A DNA stretch of 6,211 nt, from assembly GCA_946546075.1 (NCBI GenBank), contig CAMNNV010000081.1:1-6211 (forward strand), read 5' to 3'. This DNA is from an uncultured Bacillota bacterium. GTDB lineage: Bacteria > Bacillota > Clostridia > Peptostreptococcales > Anaerovoracaceae. Numbering within the stretch: the stretch's first letter is position 1; each line of letters opens with the position of its first letter. Positions 1 to 5,611 of this stretch are shown here, one piece after another. The translations under genes and the position numbers were made by a program. Below the pieces are notes generated by a model. The model made no database searches. It was not told where the DNA came from and saw only the letters and a program-made list of their open reading frames with translations.

Positions 1-858
1 GAGAAGCTCCAGGTAAACGATGCAGCATTCCACTTTGAGCCGGAGACTTCAACGGCTCTGGGATACGGATTCCGATGCGGTTTCCTCGGACTGCTCCACA
101 TGGAGATCATCGTAGAGCGTCTCGAGCGCGAGTTCGATCTTGCCGTTGTGACCACATCCCCGAGCGTAATCTACAAAGTGGTCCTGGTGGATGGCACAGA
201 GATGATGGTACAGAACCCGTCGAACCTTCCGGATCCGACGATGATCGACCATATCGAAGAACCTATGGTCAAGGCCGACATCATGGTCCCGAAGGAATAC
301 GTAGGAAATATCATGGAGCTCTGTCAGGACAGACGAGGCACCATGACTCACATGGAATATATCACGGAGACGAGGGTGAACCTCCACTACGAGATGCCCC
401 TCAACGAAGTCATTTACGATTTCTTTGATGCATTGAAATCAAAAACGAGAGGCTACGGTTCGCTGGATTACGAGTTCATCCGCTACCAGCCATCGAAGGT
501 CATCAAGCTCGATGTGCTCCTGAACAAGGAGCTCGTAGACGCATTCAGCATGATCGTACACGAGTCAAAAGCATACGCCAGAGGAAGGTTCGTATGCCAG
601 AAGCTCAAAGAAGTCATCCCTATGCACCAGTTCGAGGTGCCGATCCAGGCTGCTATCGGACAGAAAGTCATAGCCAGAGAAACGGTCAAAGCATACAGAA
701 AAGACGTATTAGCCAAGTGCTACGGCGGCGATATCACAAGAAAAAAGAAACTCCTGGAAAAACAAAAGGAAGGAAAGAAGAGGATGCGCCAGTTCGGTAC
801 GGTCGAAGTACCACAGGAGGCATTCACTGCGGTTCTCAAGTATGATGACAACAAGTAA
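1..858 (+). CDS. lepA: Elongation factor 4 (LepA), C-terminal half, 5' end outside window
   Basis: This is the last 285 residues of the translational GTPase LepA/EF4, which acts on the ribosome (back-translocation, initiation and biogenesis roles have been proposed). The reading frame is open from base 1 and the G domain lies upstream of the window. Visible parts, numbered within the fragment, are the VNDAAF segment (5-10) and the GFRCGFLGLLHMEII block (about 23-37). The EF-G domain V-like part follows, with VGNIMELCQDRRG (about 101-113). The LepA-specific C-terminal domain has AKCYGGDITRKKKLLEKQKE near 238-257 and ends in VEVPQEAF-AVLK, the normal family ending, so the C-terminus is intact. 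Complete LepA is about 600 residues, so roughly half is present. The stop codon (856-858) lies inside the start of hemW. The identification rests on near-continuous similarity to remembered LepA sequences and is secure. Confidence 0.98.
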   Translation, partial: EKLQVNDAAFHFEPETSTALGYGFRCGFLGLLHMEIIVERLEREFDLAVVTTSPSVIYKVVLVDGTEMMVQNPSNLPDPTMIDHIEEPMVKADIMVPKEYVGNIMELCQDRRGTMTHMEYITETRVNLHYEMPLNEVIYDFFDALKSKTRGYGSLDYEFIRYQPSKVIKLDVLLNKELVDAFSMIVHESKAYARGRFVCQKLKEVIPMHQFEVPIQAAIGQKVIARETVKAYRKDVLAKCYGGDITRKKKLLEKQKEGKKRMRQFGTVEVPQEAFTAVLKYDDNK

Positions 859-1990
859 TCTCGGTCTCTATCTTCATATACCGTTTTGTGAGAGAAAATG
901 CAGATACTGCGACTTTCTCTCTTTTCCCTATGCCCAGACGCAGATCCTGAGCGAATATGCGATGGCTCTGAGGGAAGAGGTCATGATACAAAGCGAAGCG
1001 TGGCCTTACAGACTGGTAGATACCATCTACATCGGCGGCGGCACACCATCGCTTCTTTCTCCGGAGGACGTGGCGATGCTTCTGGACTCCATACGAGAGA
1101 ATTTCCACGTATCGCTGGATCCCGAGATCACTTTGGAAGCCAATCCGAATTCCGTAACCGAAGAGAAACTCAGAGGATACCGGCAGGCAGGCGTCAACAG
1201 GCTGAGCCTCGGCGTTCAGTCCTTTGACAATGAAGTCCTGAGGTTTCTGGGAAGGCTCCACGATAAGAACCAGGCGATGAATGCGTATCAGAAGGCGAAG
1301 CGCGCAGGATTCGACAACATCAATCTGGACCTCATGTTCGGCATACCGGGCCAGAGCATGAAAAAATGGACCGATACGGTCCGTCAGGCAACGTTCCTGA
1401 GACCGCAGCACATTTCGCTGTACAGCCTTTCCATCGAGGAGGGCACACCGCTCTATGAGAGCCTCAAGAAGCATGAATTCTTAGAGACACCGTCTGCCAT
1501 CGACAGGGAGATGTATCATGAGGCCCTGAAGATGATGAGGCAGGCTGGATATAATCATTACGAGATATCGAATGCAGCACTCTCCGGTAAAGAGGGGCGC
1601 CACAACATGAAATACTGGTCCTACATGGAGTATCTCGGTCTGGGACTTGGAGCAAGCTCTTTCATCCACGACAGCAGATACAAGAACGTAGACAGCATGA
1701 TCGACTATCTCAAATGCATCAAATCCCATACGGCACCGATCGACGCGGGAAGTGTAGAAAACTACACAATAAGGGAAGAGATGGGGATCTACATATTCAC
1801 AGGGCTCAGAAGAGCCGGCGGGATCAGCCTCGAGCATTTCAGAAAGTGTTTTGACAGAGAACTGTTCGATGTCTTCAGCTATGATGTGGTCAAGAAAAAC
1901 AAAGGCCTGCTGATCCACAACGGAGACAGGTTATATCTCACGGAGTACGGTATGGATGTATCGAACAGAATCTTGTCGGAGTTTGTATGA
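842..1990 (+). CDS. hemW: HemW, radical SAM heme chaperone (HemN-like)
   Basis: This is a 382-residue radical SAM protein of the HemW group, formerly annotated as oxygen-independent coproporphyrinogen III oxidase and now regarded as a heme-binding chaperone for respiratory enzymes. The cluster motif HIPFCERKCRYCDF gives Cys16, Cys20 and Cys23 for the [4Fe-4S] cluster. A Phe follows the third Cys+1 where true HemN has a fourth Cys, which argues for HemW. Other family blocks are IGGGTPSLL (64-72, SAM contact), EANPNSV (99-105), RLSLGVQSF (120-128), NLDLMFGIPGQ (161-171), HYEISNAA (239-246), HNMKYW (254-259) and GLGLGASSF (266-274). Length is usual for the family. Start at ATG 842 or ATG 845, overlapping lepA by 17 or 14 nt. 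The nearest good ribosome site, AGGAGG (815-820), is too far from either, so translation is probably coupled to lepA. The stop overlaps the glpK start. No frameshift or missing key residue is seen. Confidence 0.96.
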   Translation: MMTTSNLGLYLHIPFCERKCRYCDFLSFPYAQTQILSEYAMALREEVMIQSEAWPYRLVDTIYIGGGTPSLLSPEDVAMLLDSIRENFHVSLDPEITLEANPNSVTEEKLRGYRQAGVNRLSLGVQSFDNEVLRFLGRLHDKNQAMNAYQKAKRAGFDNINLDLMFGIPGQSMKKWTDTVRQATFLRPQHISLYSLSIEEGTPLYESLKKHEFLETPSAIDREMYHEALKMMRQAGYNHYEISNAALSGKEGRHNMKYWSYMEYLGLGLGASSFIHDSRYKNVDSMIDYLKCIKSHTAPIDAGSVENYTIREEMGIYIFTGLRRAGGISLEHFRKCFDRELFDVFSYDVVKKNKGLLIHNGDRLYLTEYGMDVSNRILSEFV

Positions 1991-3483
1991 TGGATAAGAA
2001 ATATATACTTGCCATGGATCAGGGCACCACGAGCAGCAGGTGCATCATATACGATAAACAGGGCAAACAGATCAGTACAGCCCAGAAGGAATACAGACAG
2101 ATCTTCCCGAAGTCCGGATGGGTAGAACATGACCCTATGGACATATGGGAGACGCAGCTCGAGGTGTCACAGCAGGCCATGAAGCAGGCAGGCCTTACGG
2201 CGGAGGACATCGAGGCGATAGGGATCACGAACCAGAGAGAGACCACCATCGTCTGGGATAAGGAAACGGGCAAACCTGTATATAACGCCATCGTATGGCA
2301 GTGCAGGAGGACGGCGGACTTCTGTGATGAGCTGACGTCCCGGGGGATCCTCGACGATATCAAACAGAAGACGGGTCTTCTCATCGACCCTTACTTCTCG
2401 GGTACCAAGCTGAGATGGATACTAAAGAATGTAGAGGGTGCAGAGAGCATGGCCAGAGAAGGCAGGCTCCTTTTCGGGACCGTCGAGACCTGGCTCATCT
2501 GGAATCTCACATGCGGAAGGGTCCATGTAACGGATTATTCCAATGCATCCAGAACGATGATGTTCAATATCAACGATCTTTGCTGGGATGAAGAGATCCT
2601 CGACATGCTCGATGTACCGAAATGCATGCTCCCGCAGCCCGTCCCTTCCAGCATGGTGTACGGCGAGACGGATCCTTCGTGGTTCGGCGGCAGCATCAAG
2701 ATCGCAGGAGCAGCAGGTGATCAGCAGGCGGCACTTTTTGGGCAGACATGTTTCAATCGGGGAGATGCGAAGAATACGTACGGTACCGGTGGGTTCATGC
2801 TGGTGAATACGGGAAATGCTCCCGTCAAATCAGACCGGGGTCTCGTCACCACCATCGCATGGGGCATCGGTGATGAAGTGACCTATGCACTGGAAGGTTC
2901 CGTGTTCGTATCGGGTGCGGTGATCCAGTGGCTCAGAGATGAACTGCAGATTTTGGATGATGCAGCAGAGTCCGAAAGCATGGCAAGACAGGTGGAGGAC
3001 AACGGAGGCGTATACATCGTTCCTGCCTTCACAGGTCTCGGAGCACCGTGGTGGGATCCATACGCCAGGGGAGCACTGGTGGGCATCACAAGAGGTGTGG
3101 GAAGAAACCATATCGCCAGAGCAGCTCTGGAATCCATGGCGTATCAGACCAGCGATCTTATCGATGCCATGGAAGAAGATATGGGCCATCCTGTGGAGAA
3201 ATTCAGAGTGGATGGAGGCGCCAGTGCCAATGACTTCCTGCTGGAGTTCCAGGCGGACATCCTGGGAAGAGACATCTACAGGCCGGCGACCATCGAGACC
3301 ACATCCCTGGGAGCTGCGTATCTCGCGGGACTTGCCACGGGATACTGGACGGGACTTGACGATATCTCGGATAACTGGCAGATCGATAAGGTGTTCGAGC
3401 CTGACATGACGGAAGACAAAAGAAAACGGCTCCTGAACTTCTGGCACAGAGCCGTAGAAAGATCCCTCAAATGGGAAATATGA
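1987..3483 (+). CDS. glpK: Glycerol kinase
   Basis: This is an FGGY-family kinase that phosphorylates glycerol to sn-glycerol 3-phosphate with ATP in the cytoplasm. Family landmarks, numbered from 1987, are DQGTTSSR (11-18, phosphate loop), GWVEHDP (44-50), NQRETT (82-87), DPYFSGTKL (134-142), GDQQAALFGQ (244-253), NTYGTGGFML (263-272), ALEGSVFVSG (301-310), PAFTGLGAPWWDP (346-358) and VDGGASANDFL (408-418). Glycerol-contacting positions Arg84, Glu85, Trp104, Tyr136 and Asp245 are all present, so the enzyme should be active. The length of 498 is normal. ATG 1987 overlaps the hemW stop as ATGA; ATG 1990 is equally possible. GGAG at 1978-1981 is 5 nt and 8 nt from them. The loop before GDQQ reads YGETDPSWFGG and lacks both the phosphorylatable His of many Gram-positive GlpKs and the Gly-rich FBP-binding loop of E. 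coli GlpK. No glpF or glpD is visible nearby. Confidence 0.97.
   Translation: MMDKKYILAMDQGTTSSRCIIYDKQGKQISTAQKEYRQIFPKSGWVEHDPMDIWETQLEVSQQAMKQAGLTAEDIEAIGITNQRETTIVWDKETGKPVYNAIVWQCRRTADFCDELTSRGILDDIKQKTGLLIDPYFSGTKLRWILKNVEGAESMAREGRLLFGTVETWLIWNLTCGRVHVTDYSNASRTMMFNINDLCWDEEILDMLDVPKCMLPQPVPSSMVYGETDPSWFGGSIKIAGAAGDQQAALFGQTCFNRGDAKNTYGTGGFMLVNTGNAPVKSDRGLVTTIAWGIGDEVTYALEGSVFVSGAVIQWLRDELQILDDAAESESMARQVEDNGGVYIVPAFTGLGAPWWDPYARGALVGITRGVGRNHIARAALESMAYQTSDLIDAMEEDMGHPVEKFRVDGGASANDFLLEFQADILGRDIYRPATIETTSLGAAYLAGLATGYWTGLDDISDNWQIDKVFEPDMTEDKRKRLLNFWHRAVERSLKWEI
3418..3455 (-). terminator. Intrinsic terminator for the thiamine pyrophosphokinase gene, inside the glpK 3' end
   Basis: Read on the minus strand, ACGGCTC (3455-3449) pairs with GAGCCGT (3432-3426), a 7-bp perfect stem with a 16-nt loop that may add two or three closing pairs. 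It is followed directly by TTTCTTTT (3425-3418). It lies about 30-60 nt beyond the gene's stop codon, where a terminator is expected, yet it is made of codons for the last part of GlpK. The stem and T-rich run are visible; function is inferred. The large loop and the interrupted T run make it weaker than a textbook terminator. Confidence 0.6.
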
Positions 3484-3486
3484 TCA
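3481..3486. other. Shared palindromic stop hexamer of two convergent genes
   Basis: The self-complementary TGATCA holds the glpK stop (TGA, 3481-3483, plus strand) and the thiamine pyrophosphokinase stop (TGA, 3484-3486, minus strand). The two reading frames therefore meet with neither overlap nor gap. This is directly visible in the sequence. Confidence 0.95.
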
Positions 3487-4122
3487 TTTCTTTGACATGA
3501 TAAAGAGAAGCGTGCCGCTGTCGTATGAGATGGCGGCTTTTTCTTGTGCGAATTCATTGCTGACGCCAAGAGGGAAGTCTCTGGTGAGGGTGCAGTCCGT
3601 GATCTCGTATTTCGCGCCTTTTATCGTGACCCCTTCGCACTTTGGAGAAAGGGAGAACAGGCTGAAGTACCAGCCTTCTTTCGCATCTGCCGTGAATCCT
3701 TCCTCTTTTCCCGGCGGGATGATCATGGCCTTGTTTGCTCCATCCTCGATCGTAAGATCGCAAAATACCTGCGAGTATTTCTCGAGAAGCTGGATGTTGG
3801 CTACGGTGTGGTCGAGCCTTCCGCCGATACCGCCCCATACCTTCACGGAGACAGCACCCTGATCCTTTGCATGATCGAGAGCAAGCTGGAGGTCTGTGAA
3901 GTCCTTTACGGGATCGAACGGGATGATCTGTATGACTTGGGGGAGCTCTGTTGTCACGGAATCCAGGTCACCGATGATCACATCGGGGGAAAGCCCGTGT
4001 CTGACAGCAATGTCCCATCCTCCGTCAGCACAGATCAGAAGATCGTCAGGGCGGATCTGCTCTTCCATGGGAAAATCGTTTTCGATGTAGGATGTCAATA
4101 TGACTGCACTTTTTTTTGCCAT
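3484..4122 (-). CDS. thiN: Thiamine pyrophosphokinase (ThiN family)
   Basis: This cytoplasmic enzyme converts thiamine plus ATP to thiamine diphosphate and AMP. Numbered from ATG 4122 (212 residues), the signature blocks are CADGGWD (31-37), IGDLDS (50-55), KDFTDLQLAL (73-82), GGIGGRLDH followed by VAN (97-109), and near the end GVTIKGAKYEI and SNEF (188-191). The acidic and Gly-rich motifs in this order are typical of the catalytic N-terminal domain, followed by the beta-rich thiamine-binding domain. The start at ATG 4122 is preferred because AGAAGG (4131-4136 on the minus strand) lies 8-9 nt upstream. An in-frame GTG at 4146 would sit almost on the predicted transcription start. The gene is transcribed alone, away from the NifU-like gene, and runs head-on into glpK. 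Its stop TGA abuts the glpK stop with no gap. No TPP riboswitch is seen in its short leader. Confidence 0.94.
   Translation of the reverse strand: MAKKSAVILTSYIENDFPMEEQIRPDDLLICADGGWDIAVRHGLSPDVIIGDLDSVTTELPQVIQIIPFDPVKDFTDLQLALDHAKDQGAVSVKVWGGIGGRLDHTVANIQLLEKYSQVFCDLTIEDGANKAMIIPPGKEEGFTADAKEGWYFSLFSLSPKCEGVTIKGAKYEITDCTLTRDFPLGVSNEFAQEKAAISYDSGTLLFIMSKK
3514..3545 (+). terminator. Intrinsic terminator for the lepA-hemW-glpK transcript, inside the opposing gene
   Basis: GCCGCTGTC (3514-3522) pairs with GATGGCGGC (3529-3537): nine pairs including five consecutive G-C pairs and two G-U pairs, closing a 6-nt loop. TTTTTCTT (3538-3545) follows at once. It begins about 30 nt after the glpK stop and has the form of a strong Rho-independent terminator. 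The same bases, read on the other strand, encode the EKAAISYDSG stretch near the C-terminus of the thiamine pyrophosphokinase. Structure is seen; activity is inferred. Confidence 0.75.
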
Positions 4123-4154
4123 ATGCGAGACCTTCTTTCTTATCACTGCATTAG

Positions 4155-4184
4155 ATTATACCCCCTTGAAAACAAGTATGGCAA
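4155..4184 (-). promoter_or_regulatory. Leftward promoter of the thiamine pyrophosphokinase gene
   Basis: On the minus strand TTGCCA (4184-4179) is separated by 18 nt from a perfect TATAAT (4160-4155). The -35 box matches the SigA consensus at five of six positions. Transcription would begin near 4147-4149, giving a leader of about 25 nt before ATG 4122. This placement also argues against the upstream GTG at 4146 as the start codon. The two boxes are interleaved with those of the rightward promoter. Confidence 0.7.
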
Positions 4185-4194
4185 GATGTATAAT
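4166..4194 (+). promoter_or_regulatory. Rightward promoter of the NifU-like / DUF975 / yjbQ operon
   Basis: TTGAAA (4166-4171), a 17-nt spacer and a perfect TATAAT (4189-4194) form a near-consensus SigA-type promoter. Transcription would start near 4201, about 30 nt before the NifU-like start codon. Its -35 box lies in the spacer of the leftward promoter, and the leftward -35 box lies in its own spacer. Confidence 0.75.
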
Positions 4195-4213
4195 TATTCC
4201 AAAGAATTATACA
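4187..4213. promoter_or_regulatory. Palindromic operator candidate over the rightward -10 box and start site
   Basis: TGTATAATT (4187-4195) and AATTATACA (4205-4213) are perfect 9-bp inverted arms around a 9-nt centre, with two further symmetric pairs inside the centre. The left arm contains the whole -10 box and the right arm lies in the first transcribed bases, a good place for a repressor. Positions 4188-4202 also match the PerR box TTATAATnATTATAA at 12 of 14 defined positions by my count. AT-rich sequence and the -10 box itself inflate such matches, so the regulator's identity is open. Confidence 0.5.
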
Positions 4214-4230
4214 GAAAGTGAGTTTTTTCA

Positions 4231-4509
4231 ATGGAAGAAAAGATTATCGAAGTATTAAAAAATAAAGTGGATCCGGTGCTCGCGTCTCATTATGGCGGTT
4301 CCGTGCTTACCGGTATCGAAGACGGTGTTGCCTATGTGAGGCTCACCGGTGAATGCGCTACATGTCCGGCGGCTACGGATACGATCGAATCTGTAGTCAA
4401 GTCTGCGCTGCTCAGCGAGGTGGAGGGCCTGGAAGATGTGCAGCTGGATATGTCGGTAAGCGACGACATGCTTGATATGGCTAGAAAGATAATGAACCAC
4501 GAGATCTGA
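4231..4509 (+). CDS. NifU-like C-terminal domain protein (Nfu-type Fe-S scaffold)
   Basis: This is a 92-residue protein consisting of one NifU C-terminal (Nfu) domain. Such proteins bind a [4Fe-4S] cluster, usually between two subunits, and pass it to target enzymes in the cytoplasm. The hallmark is LTGECATCPAATDTIESVV, with Cys42 and Cys45 as the CxxC cluster ligands, preceded by HYGGSVLTGIEDGVAYVRL, the usual N-terminal half of the domain. Single-domain versions of about 75-95 residues are common in Gram-positive bacteria, so nothing is missing. The start is ATG 4231, with a weak GTGAG site at 4218-4222, 8 nt upstream. It is the first gene of a three-gene set and ends 20 nt before the next start. 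A promoter and palindrome lie immediately upstream. Which enzymes it serves cannot be told from context. Confidence 0.93.
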   Translation: MEEKIIEVLKNKVDPVLASHYGGSVLTGIEDGVAYVRLTGECATCPAATDTIESVVKSALLSEVEGLEDVQLDMSVSDDMLDMARKIMNHEI

Positions 4510-4513
4510 TCAT

Positions 4514-4522
4514 AAGGAGGGG
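4514..4522 (+). promoter_or_regulatory. Strong ribosome binding site deciding the DUF975 gene start
   Basis: AAGGAGGGG lies 7-9 nt before ATG 4530 but only 1-3 nt before the in-frame GTG at 4524, so ATG 4530 is the likely start. Confidence 0.8.
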
Positions 4523-4529
4523 AGTGCTC

Positions 4530-5609
4530 ATGCAGAGTGGAATCGACAACAACATAATCATAACGGAACCCAGCAAAAATCTAAGGACTTTGGGCCGTAA
4601 TGCGCTGGCAGGCAAGTGGAAGATCGCGATCCTTGCTGTGATCGTATTTCTGCTGGTCCTGCAGCTGCCGCAGCAGATCCTGGATTCTCTGTTCGGAGTC
4701 AATATGGCCGATATGTATGGCGACGGCTACTATCAGGGAATGGATGCAGGCGTTTATTCCAATATGTATTACACGATGCCGAAGGTATCACCTTTGAGCT
4801 CATTGTACATGCTGCTGGTGGGAGGACCGCTTTCACTGGGCATCTCACTGTTCTTCCTGGCACTGTTCAGACGCCAGCTTGTTGAAGTAAGTGATGTCTT
4901 CCTTGGCTTCGAAAAATTCGGAAAGGCCTTGGGACTCTTCGTCTATATGACACTGTTCATCTTCCTTTGGACGCTGCTGTTCATCATTCCTGGTATCATA
5001 GCAGCCATAAGGTACAGCCAGGCATTCTACATCCTGGCAGATGATCCGGAGAAGGGCATACGTCAGTGCATGGATGAAAGTAAAGCCATGATGAAGGGCA
5101 ATAAGCTGAAATACTTCTGCCTTGAGCTTTCCTTCATCGGATGGTTGATCCTTTCATCGATCCCTGCATCCGTGCTCATAACGGTCGGAGATGCACTGGG
5201 AAGCGATGGCATCATCACAGTTATTTTCTCGATCATAGCAGGACTGTTCATGGCACCGGTAATGGCATATATGTCCGCAACGCAGGCAGGTTTTTATGAG
5301 ATCCTTGCAGGTCATCTGATCAAGGCAACGGAGCCTGCACCTGTTGAGCCTGCACCAGTACCTGTTCCTGCAGCACTTCAGGAAGAGTTAGCACCAGTAC
5401 AGGAAGAGAAGGCTCCTGCAGCGGAAGCTGCTGTAGAGGCGGAACCTGCACAGGAAGCAGAGCCTGAGAAGGCACCGGAAGCATTCTTCGAGACGGCGCA
5501 GGAAGTGCAGCCGCAGCAAGAGGCCGCTCCTGAAGCAACTGCCGCTGAAGAAACGGCTGAGCAGGCAGAGTCTGTATTCGATGTGCCTGCTGCAGAAGAT
5601 AAGGAATAG
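4530..5609 (+). CDS. DUF975-family membrane protein with acidic Pro/Ala/Glu-rich tail
   Basis: This is a 359-residue integral membrane protein of unknown function, recognised as DUF975-like. It has an N-terminal RTLGRNALAGKW entry, a FLGFEKFGKALGLFVYMTLF stretch, an LWTLLFIIPGIIAAIRYSQA block and ILADDPEKGIRQCMDESKAMMKGNK. Hydrophobic segments lie near residues 31-51, 89-113, 134-160, 196-219 and 228-250. The third is long, has a central Pro-Gly and is flanked by basic loops, so it may be a hairpin giving six crossings and an inside C-terminus. A charged cytoplasmic-looking loop (about 161-195) separates segments three and four. From about residue 266 to the end, some 90 residues are almost wholly Pro, Ala, Glu, Gln and Val, probably disordered and strongly acidic. 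There is no signal peptide or catalytic motif. It lies between the NifU-like gene (20 nt) and yjbQ (2 nt). Family assignment is good; no function can be given. Confidence 0.85.
   Translation: MQSGIDNNIIITEPSKNLRTLGRNALAGKWKIAILAVIVFLLVLQLPQQILDSLFGVNMADMYGDGYYQGMDAGVYSNMYYTMPKVSPLSSLYMLLVGGPLSLGISLFFLALFRRQLVEVSDVFLGFEKFGKALGLFVYMTLFIFLWTLLFIIPGIIAAIRYSQAFYILADDPEKGIRQCMDESKAMMKGNKLKYFCLELSFIGWLILSSIPASVLITVGDALGSDGIITVIFSIIAGLFMAPVMAYMSATQAGFYEILAGHLIKATEPAPVEPAPVPVPAALQEELAPVQEEKAPAAEAAVEAEPAQEAEPEKAPEAFFETAQEVQPQQEAAPEATAAEETAEQAESVFDVPAAEDKE
5331..5360 (+). repeat. 15-nt tandem duplication in the DUF975 tail
   Basis: Two head-to-tail 15-nt units, GAGCCTGCACCTGTT and GAGCCTGCACCAGTA, are identical in the first 11 bases and encode EPAPV twice. 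The Pro/Ala/Glu-rich stretch continues beyond them to about 5600 with less regular units. Such in-frame repeats suggest growth of the tail by slippage, which is an inference. Confidence 0.8.
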
Positions 5610-5611
5610 CG

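Noticed and set aside
836..1474. Minus-strand open frame of 212 codons opposite hemW
   Set aside because: No recognisable domain; the plus strand encodes the radical-SAM motifs of HemW over the same span.
2830..3447. Minus-strand open frame of 205 codons opposite glpK
   Set aside because: No motif or upstream ribosome site recognised; glpK is fully conserved in the other strand across this span.
4120..4146. GTG at 4146 as start of the thiamine pyrophosphokinase
   Set aside because: It falls within one or two bases of the predicted transcription start, while ATG 4122 has a well-placed AGAAGG site and gives the usual family N-terminus.
3544..4221. Plus-strand open frame of 225 codons opposite the thiamine pyrophosphokinase gene
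   Set aside because: It begins with TTG, has no recognisable family motif, and spans the whole divergent promoter region. The minus strand carries clear ThiN-family motifs in order, so this is an antisense shadow.
5331..5606. CRISPR-like or VNTR array
   Set aside because: Units are irregular, in frame, and explained by a low-complexity protein tail; there are no constant repeats with unique spacers.
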